A DNA stretch of 64,000 bases from contig CAVTOD010000007.1 in NCBI GenBank assembly GCA_963736305.1, positions 124,001 to 188,000 on the forward strand. The letters run 5' to 3'. The position numbers and the translations under genes are program-made. The stretch is from DASUPK01 sp963736305 (GTDB lineage: Bacteria > Actinomycetota > Thermoleophilia > Solirubrobacterales > 70-9). The notes under the pieces were generated by a model. It saw only the letters and a program-made list of their open reading frames with translations. It did no database searches and was not told the DNA's origin. This document shows, piece after piece, positions 15,477 to 24,544 of the stretch; positions within the stretch are counted from its first letter, which is position 1; the number at the start of each line of letters is the position of its first letter.

Positions 15477-16711
15477 CGCGGTGTGCCCGCCGCGTTGCGC
15501 GCCACCCGTACCCGGTGGGCGAGCTGCACCACCCCGGCGCCGCGGTCCTTCCCGGTGATCCGCAGGCGGAGGGGCTCGGGTCCACGATCGAGGACGTGCT
15601 CGGGAGCGCCGGCCCTGGTGAGCCGGTAGGCGAGCCGGTACTCGGCGGGTTCGAGGAGGCCGCCGTCGAACTCGACGCGTACGGTCGCATGCTCGCCAGC
15701 GGCAAGGGCCGGCATCTGATCGGCGCCGACCTGGAGGCCCGAGATCCGTGTGGCCGCGGGATGACTGAGCAGGTCGAGCCTGAGCTCCAGGGAGTCGATC
15801 GCCTCTCGCGCGTAAACGGTGGCGCAGAACGCGAACCCGCGCTCGTCGGGCACGGCCTGGGTCGGGCGCCCGGCCGGGTCGGCAATCCAGGCTGCGGAGA
15901 CGCCAGCCGGACCGTCGCCGGTCATTCCCGCGTGCTTGGCCGGGAGGATCACCTCGACGAACCGCTCCGTGACCTTCTCGGGCTCCCCGACGATGTCCGC
16001 GACGCCCTCCTCGATCAACATTGCGCGGTCGCAGTGGCTCTCGACGTCGTCCATCTTGTGAGTGACCAAGACGATCGCGGTGCCTCGGTCCTTCAGCTCC
16101 TTCAGGGAGGCGATGCACTTCTCCTGGAAGGAGAGGTCGCCGACGGCAAGCACTTCGTCGACGAGCAGCATGTCGGCGTCGACCTGGAGCATCATCGAGA
16201 AGCCGAGTCGCACCTGCATCCCAAACGAGTAGTTCTTCAGCTTCAGATCGGTGTAGTCCCAGAGCTCGGCGTAGTCGATCACCCGATCGAAGCGGGAGCG
16301 AGCCTCCGAGCGGGTCAGCCCCATCATCACGCCGTTCAGCAGCACGTTGTCGCGCGCGTTCAGCTCCGGATTGAAGCCGACCCCGAGCTCGATGAAGGGT
16401 GCGAGCCGGCCGGCGATGCGGATCGTGCCGCTGTCCGCCTGGTAGATCGAGGCCATCAACTTCAGCAGGGTGCTCTTGCCGCCGCCATTCCGGCCGATCA
16501 CCCCGAAGAACTCGCCCTTCGCCACGTCGAAGGAGACGCCGCGAAGCGCCTCCAGGCGCGTCGCGTGGCCTCGAAGCCAGCTCCTTGGATGGAGCGCCCG
16601 CTCCTTGACGGTCGTCGGGCGCTCCCGCGGGATGGTGAACGACTTCTTGACGTCACGGACCTCGATCGCCACCGAGCCCGGGCCGGACGGTCCGAGCTTG
16701 ACCGGGTTCAC
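15473..16711 (-). CDS. ABC exporter ATPase with C-terminal Wzt carbohydrate-recognition domain
   Basis: Nucleotide-binding subunit of 412 residues. The ATPase has GRNGGGKST (Walker A), NYSFGMQVRLGFSMML (the signature region of TagH/Wzt proteins) and MLLVDEVLAVGD (Walker B). The last 150 residues form a beta-sandwich Wzt-type domain that in well-studied exporters binds the finished O-polysaccharide, so export probably depends on a terminal modification. Two methyltransferases at 22.7 and 23.6 kb are candidates for that step. GTG at 16711 overlaps the upstream stop, giving a three-gene coupled chain. Confidence 0.92.
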   Translation of the reverse strand: MNPVKLGPSGPGSVAIEVRDVKKSFTIPRERPTTVKERALHPRSWLRGHATRLEALRGVSFDVAKGEFFGVIGRNGGGKSTLLKLMASIYQADSGTIRIAGRLAPFIELGVGFNPELNARDNVLLNGVMMGLTRSEARSRFDRVIDYAELWDYTDLKLKNYSFGMQVRLGFSMMLQVDADMLLVDEVLAVGDLSFQEKCIASLKELKDRGTAIVLVTHKMDDVESHCDRAMLIEEGVADIVGEPEKVTERFVEVILPAKHAGMTGDGPAGVSAAWIADPAGRPTQAVPDERGFAFCATVYAREAIDSLELRLDLLSHPAATRISGLQVGADQMPALAAGEHATVRVEFDGGLLEPAEYRLAYRLTRAGAPEHVLDRGPEPLRLRITGKDRGAGVVQLAHRVRVARNAAGTPR

Positions 16712-18198
16712 CGCGGATCCTCCGGCGCGGACATGTTCGCGTACGCGGCCGGGACGCTGGCGTCGCGCGGCAGCAGCCGCCCCGGCCTGCTCCTGCCGAG
16801 CGTCCAGAGGGAGACCGCTCGCCGCCGGACCAGCGCGTAGGCATAAAACAGCTCGCGATCGAGGGTCTCGTCGTGCCCCCAGAGGCGGCGGATGCGGCGG
16901 CCGAGCAGCCAGCAGAGCCCCACGATCCCGCTGTCGGCGTTGAGAATGCGCCGGACCGTTCGACGCTTGGCGGGGTCCATTCGCCCCCAGCAACGCAGGG
17001 CGAGAACCTGAGCGAAGAGCAACTGCTGGTACCAGTTGTAGTAGTAGACGATTCGCGAGCCCCCGGTCGGGCGGCGCAGGCGGTCCACCAGGTGCTGGCG
17101 GATTGGCCGCGGCCGCTTGTTCGCGGTCGAGTGGCCGATGACGGCTCCGGCATGCTGGACGTAGTCGTAGAGCGGCTCGTCCACGTATGCGATCCGGCCG
17201 CGCGCCATGGCAACGATCGCGAGCCAGTGATCGTGAAACGCGTCCGCGAGCTTGAGCGGGAAGGGAAGGACGTCGTCCAGTAGGTCACGGCGGAAGAGCG
17301 AGGCCGACCCCGTCACCGAGTTGGCGAGCAGAAGCGATGCGAAGTTGGTGTGGTTGTTGCGCCGGGCTGTCCAGTACGAGGAATGGATCAGCTTGCCGCC
17401 GGGATCCACCACGCGAGCGTCGCTATAGGCGAGCTGGGCATCTCCTATGGCAGCGGCCAAGCGCTCGAGTTTTTCGAGATGCCAGGAGTCATCCTGATCG
17501 CAGAGGGTCACGTAGTCGGCGGAGCTGGGCGCCATGGAGAGCGCTCGCTCGAAGTTGCGGTAGAAGCCGAGGCGCACCTCGCTCCGGGAAAGCGCAAATC
17601 GCGGATCGCCCTCGATCTCCATCTCCAGGTTCGCAAGGTGCTCCGGGTCGGACGCGTCATCGCTGATCACGCAGACCCAGTTCCCGTGCGTCTGTCGCCT
17701 GATCGAATCGAGCTGCCGGTGAAGAAGATCGGCGGGCGGATTGAAGGCCGCCATGCAGATCGCGACGAGGGGGCCCGAGCGGTCGGCGGCGGAGGGAGGC
17801 GGCAGAACCGGAGGGACGAGGTCCGGCCGGAGCTGCACCGATCCGACGGGCGTCCTGGCCTGGCCTCCGTCCTCGAAGGTGAGGACCAAGCTCACCTGGG
17901 CCTCCTCCTCCCGCTCCAGCTCGGCAACCGAGGACAATCCAACGAAGCCGCTGCGGAATGCCTGACCGCTTGCGCCGGCTCCGTTCGCACTCTCGGTGAA
18001 GACGTCGTGCCTGGGCAGGCGCAGGTGATCCACCGGCTCACGCCGGCTTCCGATCTCGATCTCCAGGCCGCGTGTGCGGCGGCTCGTGTGGTAGCAGTAG
18101 CCGGCAATCGGGAAGGCCGTCCCGCGGCCGACCGCGATTTGCTCGGGCGGGCGGATGTCGAGCCCGGCGCGAACGCCTTCAGACGTGGTGACCTTCAC
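16708..18198 (-). CDS. GT2 glycosyltransferase with N-terminal beta-rich domain
   Basis: Protein of 496 residues. The first 145 are a beta-rich, non-catalytic domain (RREPVDHLRLPRHDV ... VSLVLTFEDGG) that may bind the growing glycan. The catalytic GT-A domain follows: VAICMAAFNPP, LDSIRRQTHGNWVCVISDDAS, YVTLCDQDDSW (the DxD) and DHWLAIVAMARG. This resembles the rhamnan-type RgpF/WsaF-adjacent enzymes, but I cannot assign a sugar. It begins with ATG at 18198, and a divergent flippase-like gene starts at 18310, so the 111 bp between probably holds both promoters. Confidence 0.85.
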   Translation of the reverse strand: MKVTTSEGVRAGLDIRPPEQIAVGRGTAFPIAGYCYHTSRRTRGLEIEIGSRREPVDHLRLPRHDVFTESANGAGASGQAFRSGFVGLSSVAELEREEEAQVSLVLTFEDGGQARTPVGSVQLRPDLVPPVLPPPSAADRSGPLVAICMAAFNPPADLLHRQLDSIRRQTHGNWVCVISDDASDPEHLANLEMEIEGDPRFALSRSEVRLGFYRNFERALSMAPSSADYVTLCDQDDSWHLEKLERLAAAIGDAQLAYSDARVVDPGGKLIHSSYWTARRNNHTNFASLLLANSVTGSASLFRRDLLDDVLPFPLKLADAFHDHWLAIVAMARGRIAYVDEPLYDYVQHAGAVIGHSTANKRPRPIRQHLVDRLRRPTGGSRIVYYYNWYQQLLFAQVLALRCWGRMDPAKRRTVRRILNADSGIVGLCWLLGRRIRRLWGHDETLDRELFYAYALVRRRAVSLWTLGRSRPGRLLPRDASVPAAYANMSAPEDPR

Positions 18199-18309
18199 GG
18201 CGCCGCAGTATGGCAGCGCCCCAACCCCCGCAAATCCCGCAAGGACTGCGTAGATATCGAGCGTTGGCGCACTGACTCCTTGCGGATCGGCCGTTACTCT
18301 CGCGCCAGC

Positions 18310-19335
18310 GTGACGCCCACCCTCGAGTCGAGCTCACCCACGCCGACCCGCCTCCAGCGGCTGGGGGACCTCGCCGCTCGTGCCGGATCGATGCGTCCCG
18401 CCGACCCGCGGGTACGCCGTGGCCTGCATGCCGCGGTTGCGACCGCGGTCGTGGCGAGCGCCACTCTCGCCGTTGTCGCTGCGGTTGGCGATTTCCCCAA
18501 CGTAGCCTGGCGCTTCCATCCCGCGGCTCTTGCGCTGGCGGTGGTCGGCTTTGCCGCCAGTCTTCTCTTCGCCGCGGAGATCTGGCGTCGCATTCTCGCC
18601 ACCCTCGGTCCACGCATCGATGCGCGCCGGAGCATGGCGATCTGGTTCGTCTCGGGCCTCGGGCGCTACGTGCCGACCAGCGTGTTGCTTCCGGTCCTGC
18701 GCGCCGCAATGGCCGAGCGCGAGGGAGTCTCCGGCCGCGTCACGCTCGCGAGCATGGTTTACGAGATCGGCCTCTCCTCAACCGCGGCACTCGTCATCGC
18801 CGCCTATTTCGTCGTCGACCTCCCCAGCCTGAGCGGATCGCCAGCTCGATTCCTCGTCGTCGCGCTGCCGATCGTCGCGCTGATCCTCCTGCAGCCGCGC
18901 TACTTCCACTCCGTGGCGGACAGGGTGCTGGTCCGTCTCGGGCGCGATCCCTTGCCCTCGTCTCTGCCCGCCTCCAGGGTGCTGGCATTCGCCGGTCTGT
19001 TCGGCCTGACCTACCTTCTCGCGGGATTGAGCCTGTACGCGCTCGCCCAGTCGATCTATCCCGTAGGCGTCAATGACCTGGCTGTCGTGGTCGGCGCCTT
19101 CTCCGTCGGCACTGCCCTGTCCCTCGTCGGTTTGGCCCTGCCAGGGGGACTGTTGGCCCGGGAGGCCGGGATCGCTCTGGCCCTTTCTCCAGTGATGCCG
19201 GCCGCTCCGGCGATCGCGATCGCCGTCCTGGCGCGGATCGTCCAGCTCGTGGCGGAGCTGCTCGGGGCGGTGATCTGTCCCGTCATCGCCCGGCGGTCTA
19301 GCTGTCCTGACCGGATAGGTCGTGAACGCGACTGA
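18310..19335 (+). CDS. Flippase-like UPF0104/LPG-synthase membrane-domain protein, C-terminus altered by IS
   Basis: Integral membrane protein of 341 residues, all helical, with the family blocks IWFVSGLGRYVPTSVLLPVLRAAMAEREG and GGLLAREAGIALAL. Relatives are lysyl-PG synthase membrane domains and AglD-like proteins thought to flip lipid-linked sugars. The GTG at 18310 follows an open but shadow-like frame. The last 11 codons (after Ser-Ser) lie inside the insertion sequence. Deleting the IS and one 6 bp duplication restores Ser-Ser-Ala-stop, i.e. a 332-residue protein, so the insertion only swaps the extreme tail and function may be kept. Confidence 0.82.
   Translation: MTPTLESSSPTPTRLQRLGDLAARAGSMRPADPRVRRGLHAAVATAVVASATLAVVAAVGDFPNVAWRFHPAALALAVVGFAASLLFAAEIWRRILATLGPRIDARRSMAIWFVSGLGRYVPTSVLLPVLRAAMAEREGVSGRVTLASMVYEIGLSSTAALVIAAYFVVDLPSLSGSPARFLVVALPIVALILLQPRYFHSVADRVLVRLGRDPLPSSLPASRVLAFAGLFGLTYLLAGLSLYALAQSIYPVGVNDLAVVVGAFSVGTALSLVGLALPGGLLAREAGIALALSPVMPAAPAIAIAVLARIVQLVAELLGAVICPVIARRSSCPDRIGRERD
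19297..19302. repeat. Left target-site duplication TCTAGC
   Basis: The six bases directly before the IS left end. The same six follow the right end at 20372. The core CTAG matches the NCTAGN target known for IS481. Confidence 0.9.
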
Positions 19336-20230
19336 TCGGCGGCCGGTCCCCGATCGCGGAATGGGGTCTGCGCGCGTTGTAGTAGCGAAGCCAGTGTGGC
19401 ATGGCCTTCGACCGCGCCTCCGAGGAGGCGTAGGCGAGCCCATAGCCCCACTCCCGCGCCATTGTCTGCTGGAAGCGCTCGACCTTGCCGTTGGTCTGCG
19501 GCCGGTAGGGCTGGGTGGTCAGGTGGCGGATCCTGCGGTCTCGGAGCAGCTTCGCCAGCTGGGTCGACTTCGTGTAGGAGAAGTGGTTGTCGGTCATCAG
19601 CCGGCGAACCACCATCCCCTCTCGCTCGAAGAAGGCCAGGGCCCTCTTGACGAACTCGATCACGGTCTCCGCCCGCTCGTCTCGGTGGAGCTCTGAGAAG
19701 GCCAAGCGGGAGTGGTCGTCGACGATCGAGTGCACCCACTCATAGCCGGCCTGCCGGTTGCGAGTCGAGCGATCGCCGGTGACCGCGTGCCCGGGCTCGG
19801 AGAAGCGGGAGTAGCGCTTGGTGTCCATATGCAGCAGGTCTCCGGGGCAGGGCCACTCATAGCGGACGACCTTCTCCCTCGCCGGTCGCGGCGGCCTGGA
19901 GAACCCGTGACGCCGCAAGGTGGCGTGAACGGTCGAATGAGGGCGACCGACCACGCCGGCGATCAGACGCGGCCCCCAGCCCGTGTTGCGCCGCACCTCG
20001 CAGATCCGCTCCTGCTCTTCGCCGGGAAGCATTCGCGGGCAGCGGTGAGGACGGCTCGAGCGGTCGCAAAGGCCCTCCCCGGCACGGTGGCGGTGCCACC
20101 ACTTGTGGGCGGTTGCCGGGGAGATGCGGAAGGCCCTGGCGGCGCCCCTGATCGTCGTTCCCGCCTCGATCAGCTCGCAGAGCTCCAGCCGCGCGGCGGG
20201 TCCGAGCTTCGCCTTAGTGTGGATCTTCAT
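19298..20230 (-). CDS. IS481-family DDE transposase
   Basis: 310-residue transposase. Residues 1-110 carry two helix-turn-helix units (LCELIEAGTTIRGAARAF; GWGPRLIAGVVGRPHSTVHATLRRHG). The DDE catalytic core has HMDTKRY, IVDDHSRLAF and NGKVERFQQTM, followed by YNARRPHSAIG. The ATG at 20230 is preceded by AAAGGAG. The coding sequence is intact. Its last residue and TAG stop are completed by the target duplication (AGC TAG across the IS boundary), so the stop codon is borrowed from the CTAG target. Confidence 0.95.
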   Translation of the reverse strand: MKIHTKAKLGPAARLELCELIEAGTTIRGAARAFRISPATAHKWWHRHRAGEGLCDRSSRPHRCPRMLPGEEQERICEVRRNTGWGPRLIAGVVGRPHSTVHATLRRHGFSRPPRPAREKVVRYEWPCPGDLLHMDTKRYSRFSEPGHAVTGDRSTRNRQAGYEWVHSIVDDHSRLAFSELHRDERAETVIEFVKRALAFFEREGMVVRRLMTDNHFSYTKSTQLAKLLRDRRIRHLTTQPYRPQTNGKVERFQQTMAREWGYGLAYASSEARSKAMPHWLRYYNARRPHSAIGDRPPISRVHDLSGQDS

Positions 20231-20371
20231 CCGGGTTCTCCTTTGTCTTGAGATCTCGCAAGACCCCAAGCCTCGGGATGGGCCCGGATGGTTCTTCGGC
20301 CGGCCCAAGCGGCTCCGCGGAGCCGCTTGGGCCGAAGCCCTCAGGTGTTCAGGACGTCACTGGGCAGGACA
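19303..20371 (-). mobile_element. Complete IS481-family insertion sequence, 1069 bp
   Basis: Ends are TGTCCTGACCGG at the left and, read from the right on the other strand, TGTCCTGCCCAG: imperfect 12 bp inverted repeats with two mismatches. Perfect 6 bp direct repeats TCTAGC flank it. One intact transposase gene and a strong hairpin near the right end make it a potentially active, recent copy. It sits exactly where two convergent genes end. Confidence 0.93.
20301..20334. repeat. 34 bp perfect palindrome inside the IS, upstream of the transposase
   Basis: The arms run from 20301 to 20317 and 20318 to 20334 and are fully self-complementary (arm core CCCAAGCGGCTCCG). As RNA, read from outside, it would form a very stable hairpin before the transposase start. 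In other IS elements such structures block translation from transcripts that enter from the host; that role here is inference. Confidence 0.85.
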
Positions 20372-20377
20372 TCTAGC
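20372..20377. repeat. Right target-site duplication TCTAGC
   Basis: Second copy of the six-base duplication. Its CTA is also the complement of the TAG stop of the large membrane protein gene that ends at 20373, so that gene is left intact. Confidence 0.9.
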
Positions 20378-22682
20378 GCGTGAGGACCGTGATGGCTCCC
20401 CAGGAATACGGCAGCTCGGTTCTGCGGTAGTTGGGATAGGCGGCCTCGAACATTCTCACCTCGGGCAGGTTGGGATACACCGCCACCACCGCCTGGGTCT
20501 CAGAGATGTGCCGCCGGAAGTAGTCGAGGAAATCGCCGAGCAGGCGTTCGTTCATCGCCATCGTCTGTGGCTCGAAGTAGATCGGGGCGGGATTGAGGTC
20601 GGCCAGGAAGTACGCCGCACCGGGGAACATCGGATCGATGAAGTTGGCAACGTAAACGCGGCGGTCGCCGATCACCCGATGCAGTCTGTTGAGGATCGAC
20701 GCGAACTCCCGCATGGAGACCGGGAAGTGGTAGTGGGTGCAGCACCATTGCCCGTCCCTGCGAAGGACTGGGCCGAGTCGGGTTGCGGCGACCGATCGGG
20801 GATCGGCCCGTTCCCAGGCGGTCACCGGGCTCTTGTAGGAGAAGCGCATCAGGGGCCAGCGCAACCGGCCAGCGACGTTCTCGATCTGAGTGAGCGGAAG
20901 GAGGGCCAGTGGGATTGCGGCGAGCGCGATTGCGCCCAAGATGCGGCGCCGGCCCGAGCTGACCCCGAGCAGCCTCGGCAGATACGCGACCGCCAGAACG
21001 AGCGCAACGGGCAGCGCGAGCATCGTATTGACGAGATGGGCGGAATCGGCCCGCAGGAGGGCTCCCGCATGCGTGACGGACGCGCCGACAAGCGCCGAGA
21101 CCAGAAGCACTCGCTCCCGCGACCAGCCCCGCGCGATGCTGAGTGGATGGAGCCGAATCAGCGAAAGAAGGCAGAGCGCTCCCAGAAAGAAGGGAAGGAG
21201 GAAGTAGACGTGACCCCACTGGCCGCCAAATCCGCCGTAGTAGACGGTGTCGCTGTAGCCGGCTGCGACGGCCGGAGGGATGAGGTAGTAGAGCTCCAGG
21301 AACCGATGCAGCTCGCCGTTGGCTGCGTAATAGCCGAGCACGGCGATGGCCACGACGCTGAATCCGATGGCGACGTGCCCGATCCTTCGTAGGACCGTCG
21401 AGGCGGGGACCGTCGCGCTCGCGGCGAGCAGCAGCCCCAGCGTGCCGAGCGTGACCACTCCGCCCACGAGGTTCTCCTGCGACATGTAGCAGGTGAATCC
21501 CCAGAGGACCCCGAGCGCGATGCCTGCGGCCAGCGCCCGCCTTCGGGTGGGCAGGGCCGCAACCGCCGGGAACAGCATCGCCAGCGAGAACACGCCGATG
21601 TAGCGCATGGCGTTCGGCCACCCCCAAAAACCGCCGTGGGACCCGGGAAGGCGGTCGACGGCGCCGTCAACCGCTCCGCTGGGCTGAAACGAGACCATCT
21701 GCAGGGTGGGGAAGACCAGCACCGAGACCAGGCAGGTGACCAGAGCCAGCTTGAACGGCAGCCGGATGAAGACGACGACGCAGAAGATCGTCGCCGCGAG
21801 CCAATAGAGCAGGACAGTCGACTGGCGGAAGTTGACGACGTTGAACCCAAAGAGGTGCAGATACAGGTAGTGGAGAAGCTCCGAGCCCGGTCCATACTGG
21901 ACGGCGGAAGAGCCGATGTACGGGGTCGCTCCCTTGGAGATCGCCTGAACGCCGGCCATCATCGGCGCCTCATGCAGGTTCACCTCGCTCAATGCCACGT
22001 GCCACGGCGGAGCGAAGAAGTACGCCGCCACGGCGACTCCGGCGCCGATCATCGCAACCCTACGTGCCCAACTGATCGGCGTTGCCGCCGTGACGGGGGC
22101 GGTACCCGCCGGGACACCAAAGGCGCCCCTGAGCCAACCGCCCCAGCTATCCGGGGCCGCGTCCGCTGCCCTGACGAGCTGCGAGACGGCGGTTACCACG
22201 ACGAGGACGCCGAGCGTCCCGAGCGTGAAGAGCGACACGACCCAGCGCTTGTCGAAGAACCCGTAGCCGATCCAATGCTCGGCCGGGGGGTGAGTCCGGG
22301 CGGCGAGCAGATAGACCGGGAGGAGGAGAAGCACGAGAAGGACGGCGACCGAGAGTAGGAGCGTCACCAGCGCGCGGTCGGATTCGCGGGGCCCCCCGAT
22401 TGCGCGCCCCGATTGGCGAGAGCGCAGCCGATGGGCCAGGTAACCGACCCCGCTGATCGCACAGAGCCCGGCGGCGACTCCGCGAACCCACTCGTTCAGC
22501 GACGATTGCGGGCCGGCAGCCGGCACGACGCTGAGAATGAGCACGCTCGCCCCGGCGGCGAACAGGAGCGCCGCAACCGCGATCGGAAGGACTGTGGCGG
22601 GTCCGCCGGTAATCGCCTCGATCGCCGCCGTGCGGAGGACGCCGGCCCGTTCTGAGGCTCTCCGGACCACCGTCTCGACCAT
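20373..22682 (-). CDS. Large polytopic membrane protein of the polysaccharide island (GT-C-like)
   Basis: 769-residue protein with roughly 13-15 hydrophobic segments and a soluble C-terminal portion of about 150 residues (from ENVAGRLRWPLM) facing one side of the membrane. Notable motifs are NLHEAPMMAGVQAISKGATPYIGSSAVQYGPG and SDTVYYGGFGGQW. The overall architecture resembles GT-C lipid-linked-sugar transferases, and the acidic NLHEAP in an early loop is suggestive, but I do not recognise the family with certainty. It is two bases upstream of nothing foreign: the preceding methyltransferase stop lies directly before its ATG. The stop codon TAG is part of the IS target duplication. Confidence 0.7.
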   Translation of the reverse strand: MVETVVRRASERAGVLRTAAIEAITGGPATVLPIAVAALLFAAGASVLILSVVPAAGPQSSLNEWVRGVAAGLCAISGVGYLAHRLRSRQSGRAIGGPRESDRALVTLLLSVAVLLVLLLLPVYLLAARTHPPAEHWIGYGFFDKRWVVSLFTLGTLGVLVVVTAVSQLVRAADAAPDSWGGWLRGAFGVPAGTAPVTAATPISWARRVAMIGAGVAVAAYFFAPPWHVALSEVNLHEAPMMAGVQAISKGATPYIGSSAVQYGPGSELLHYLYLHLFGFNVVNFRQSTVLLYWLAATIFCVVVFIRLPFKLALVTCLVSVLVFPTLQMVSFQPSGAVDGAVDRLPGSHGGFWGWPNAMRYIGVFSLAMLFPAVAALPTRRRALAAGIALGVLWGFTCYMSQENLVGGVVTLGTLGLLLAASATVPASTVLRRIGHVAIGFSVVAIAVLGYYAANGELHRFLELYYLIPPAVAAGYSDTVYYGGFGGQWGHVYFLLPFFLGALCLLSLIRLHPLSIARGWSRERVLLVSALVGASVTHAGALLRADSAHLVNTMLALPVALVLAVAYLPRLLGVSSGRRRILGAIALAAIPLALLPLTQIENVAGRLRWPLMRFSYKSPVTAWERADPRSVAATRLGPVLRRDGQWCCTHYHFPVSMREFASILNRLHRVIGDRRVYVANFIDPMFPGAAYFLADLNPAPIYFEPQTMAMNERLLGDFLDYFRRHISETQAVVAVYPNLPEVRMFEAAYPNYRRTELPYSWGAITVLTR

Positions 22683-22684
22683 CG

Positions 22685-23455
22685 CTATCGGGGTTTCGTC
22701 GCCGTGCCCAGCATGATCAGTCCGAACCGGTTCTCCAGACGCCCGGCTTCCACCCGGGCGACGAAGTCCGCGAACCGCCAGCCGAAGATGGCCGCAAAGG
22801 GCGCCGCGAACAGGTATTTCCTCACTCGGATGTCGACGAGCCCGAGGTCGGCGAGAAGGGCACTCAGCGTCTCCGGCCTGAACTTGTTGATGTGCTGGAC
22901 GTAGTACTCGACGTCACCGAGGCGGTCGACGACCCGTTCCACGAGAGGCCAGGCGCTGCCGTAGTCGGGAGTCGTCAGGACGAGCTTGCCGCCGGGTCGT
23001 AGCCGCCGAACGGCGTCGCGAAGCGTTGTGCGGGCCATTTCATCCGGGAGATGCTCGATCAGCTCGACCGCTGTGACGGCGTCGAACGGGGGGAGCTCCG
23101 GCAGCTCCTCGAGCGCGCACGCGTGGAAGGACAGATTTGGGGCCGCGTAGACCTCGTTCGCGTATTCGATCTGGGGAGCGGTGATGTCGACGCCGACGCC
23201 CTCATGGTCGCTCCCGAGTGCGCCGAGGAACGTCCCCGGCCCGCAACCGACATCGAGCACGCGTTCGTAGCCGGCCACCTGGTCAGCGACTCGCCGGAAC
23301 TTGAGGTAGTGCCACTTGCTCTGGACCCCTCGCCCGCGGCGGTATGCCCGGTCGTAGTGGCCGGCCGGAATCGTGGTGTAGTCGAACGGCTTGGGCGGTA
23401 CGGACGTTGCCGCGGGCGCCTGTTGTTCGATGGTCGCGGTGTTCTTCTCGGCCAA
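22685..23455 (-). CDS. Class I SAM-dependent methyltransferase
   Basis: 256 residues with VLDVGCGPGTFLGALG (motif I), GVDITAPQIEYANE, AVTAVELIEHLPDE and LRPGGKLVLTTPDYGSAWPLVE. The long region after the core (YVQHINKFRPETLSALLADLG) is typical of methyltransferases in glycan clusters. It ends two bases before the start of the large membrane protein gene. Target could be a sugar hydroxyl or a lipid-linked intermediate. Confidence 0.85.
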   Translation of the reverse strand: MAEKNTATIEQQAPAATSVPPKPFDYTTIPAGHYDRAYRRGRGVQSKWHYLKFRRVADQVAGYERVLDVGCGPGTFLGALGSDHEGVGVDITAPQIEYANEVYAAPNLSFHACALEELPELPPFDAVTAVELIEHLPDEMARTTLRDAVRRLRPGGKLVLTTPDYGSAWPLVERVVDRLGDVEYYVQHINKFRPETLSALLADLGLVDIRVRKYLFAAPFAAIFGWRFADFVARVEAGRLENRFGLIMLGTATKPR

Positions 23456-23572
23456 TTTGCTCTCGGTGCCGACGGTTGGGCTCGCGCCTGTACGGCGTCG
23501 ATCTCCCTCCGGGGGTCCCCTTCAGTCAGTCACGCCACGGGAGTCCGTTCCAGCGTTGGTCGAGGAGTATAG

Positions 23573-24544
23573 GTGCGCTTACTCCCTGAGACTCGGGTGG
23601 TAGGGGACACTAAGGCGGTGGAAGCCGAGGTTTCAGAGGTCTTTTCCGAGACGTCGGAGTCACTGCTCGCCGGGTTCTCGGAAGTCCTGTTCGGATGTCT
23701 CGAGGCCGTCTCCCCGAAGTCCGTGATCGAGGTCGGGGCGTATCGCGGCGAGTTCACCCGCGAGCTGCTGGCGTGGGGTGCCGAAGGGGGTGTCGCGGTG
23801 ACCGCGATCGAGCCCTCCCCACCGCAGGAGCTGATCGCGCTCGCCGAGCGGCATCCTGAGCTGGAGCTCATCAGGAAGCCGAGTCTTGAAGCGCTGAGGG
23901 AGATTCCCTCGGCCGACGCGCTGATCATCGACGGGGATCACAACCATTACACGGTGCTGCGGGAGCTTCGGCTGATCGCCGAGAGCGCCGGCGACCGAGG
24001 GATGCCGCTGGTCCTGCTCCACGACGTCGCCTGGCCGCACGCGCGTAGGGACACCTACTACGAGCCGGAGCGGATCCCGGAGGAGCACCGCCAGCCTCTG
24101 GCGCAGGACGCGCTGCTGGCCCCGGGCGTGCCGGGGGTTGCCAAGGCGGGCCTCCTCTTCCCCTGGGCAGCCGCGAGAGAGGGTGGCTCAGACAACGGAG
24201 TCCTGACCGCTGTCGAGGAGTTCGTTCGGGAGAGCGAGGGATTGCGCCTCGCGGTGATCCCGACCTTCTTCGGGCTTGGCGTTCTGTGGCGCTCGGATGC
24301 ATCCTGGGCTGGGACGATCGCCGCCCTCGTCGAACCGTACGACCGTAATCCGATGCTCGAGCGGTTGGAGTCGATCCGGGTCGCAGGCATCGTCGATCGG
24401 TTTCGCCTCGCCCATCAGGAGGCGTTGCTGCGCTCATTCCTCAACTCGCGGGCCTTCACGCTTGCGGAGCGACTTTCGCAGCTTCGGCAGGGAGGAGATC
24501 CGGTCTTCTCCCGCGAGCAGGTGAGGCAGTTGCTCGGCGACTAG
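23573..24544 (+). CDS. Methyltransferase of the Methyltransf_24 type
   Basis: 323 residues from a GTG that has GAGGAG six bases upstream. SAM-fold motifs are SVIEVGAYRGEFTRELLAWG, AIEPSPPQEL and ALIIDGDHNHYTVLRELRLI, the last being the DGDH feature of this family (also seen in cephalosporin hydroxylase-like proteins). LVLLHDVAWPHARRDTYYEPERIP supplies possible metal ligands. It converges with the StrF-like glycosyltransferase gene, overlapping by four bases. Substrate unknown; context says glycan. Confidence 0.78.
   Translation: MRLLPETRVVGDTKAVEAEVSEVFSETSESLLAGFSEVLFGCLEAVSPKSVIEVGAYRGEFTRELLAWGAEGGVAVTAIEPSPPQELIALAERHPELELIRKPSLEALREIPSADALIIDGDHNHYTVLRELRLIAESAGDRGMPLVLLHDVAWPHARRDTYYEPERIPEEHRQPLAQDALLAPGVPGVAKAGLLFPWAAAREGGSDNGVLTAVEEFVRESEGLRLAVIPTFFGLGVLWRSDASWAGTIAALVEPYDRNPMLERLESIRVAGIVDRFRLAHQEALLRSFLNSRAFTLAERLSQLRQGGDPVFSREQVRQLLGD

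Noticed and set aside
19303..20371. Composite transposon carrying neighbouring glycan genes
   Set aside because: Only one IS copy is in the window, with its own target duplication, so it moved alone.
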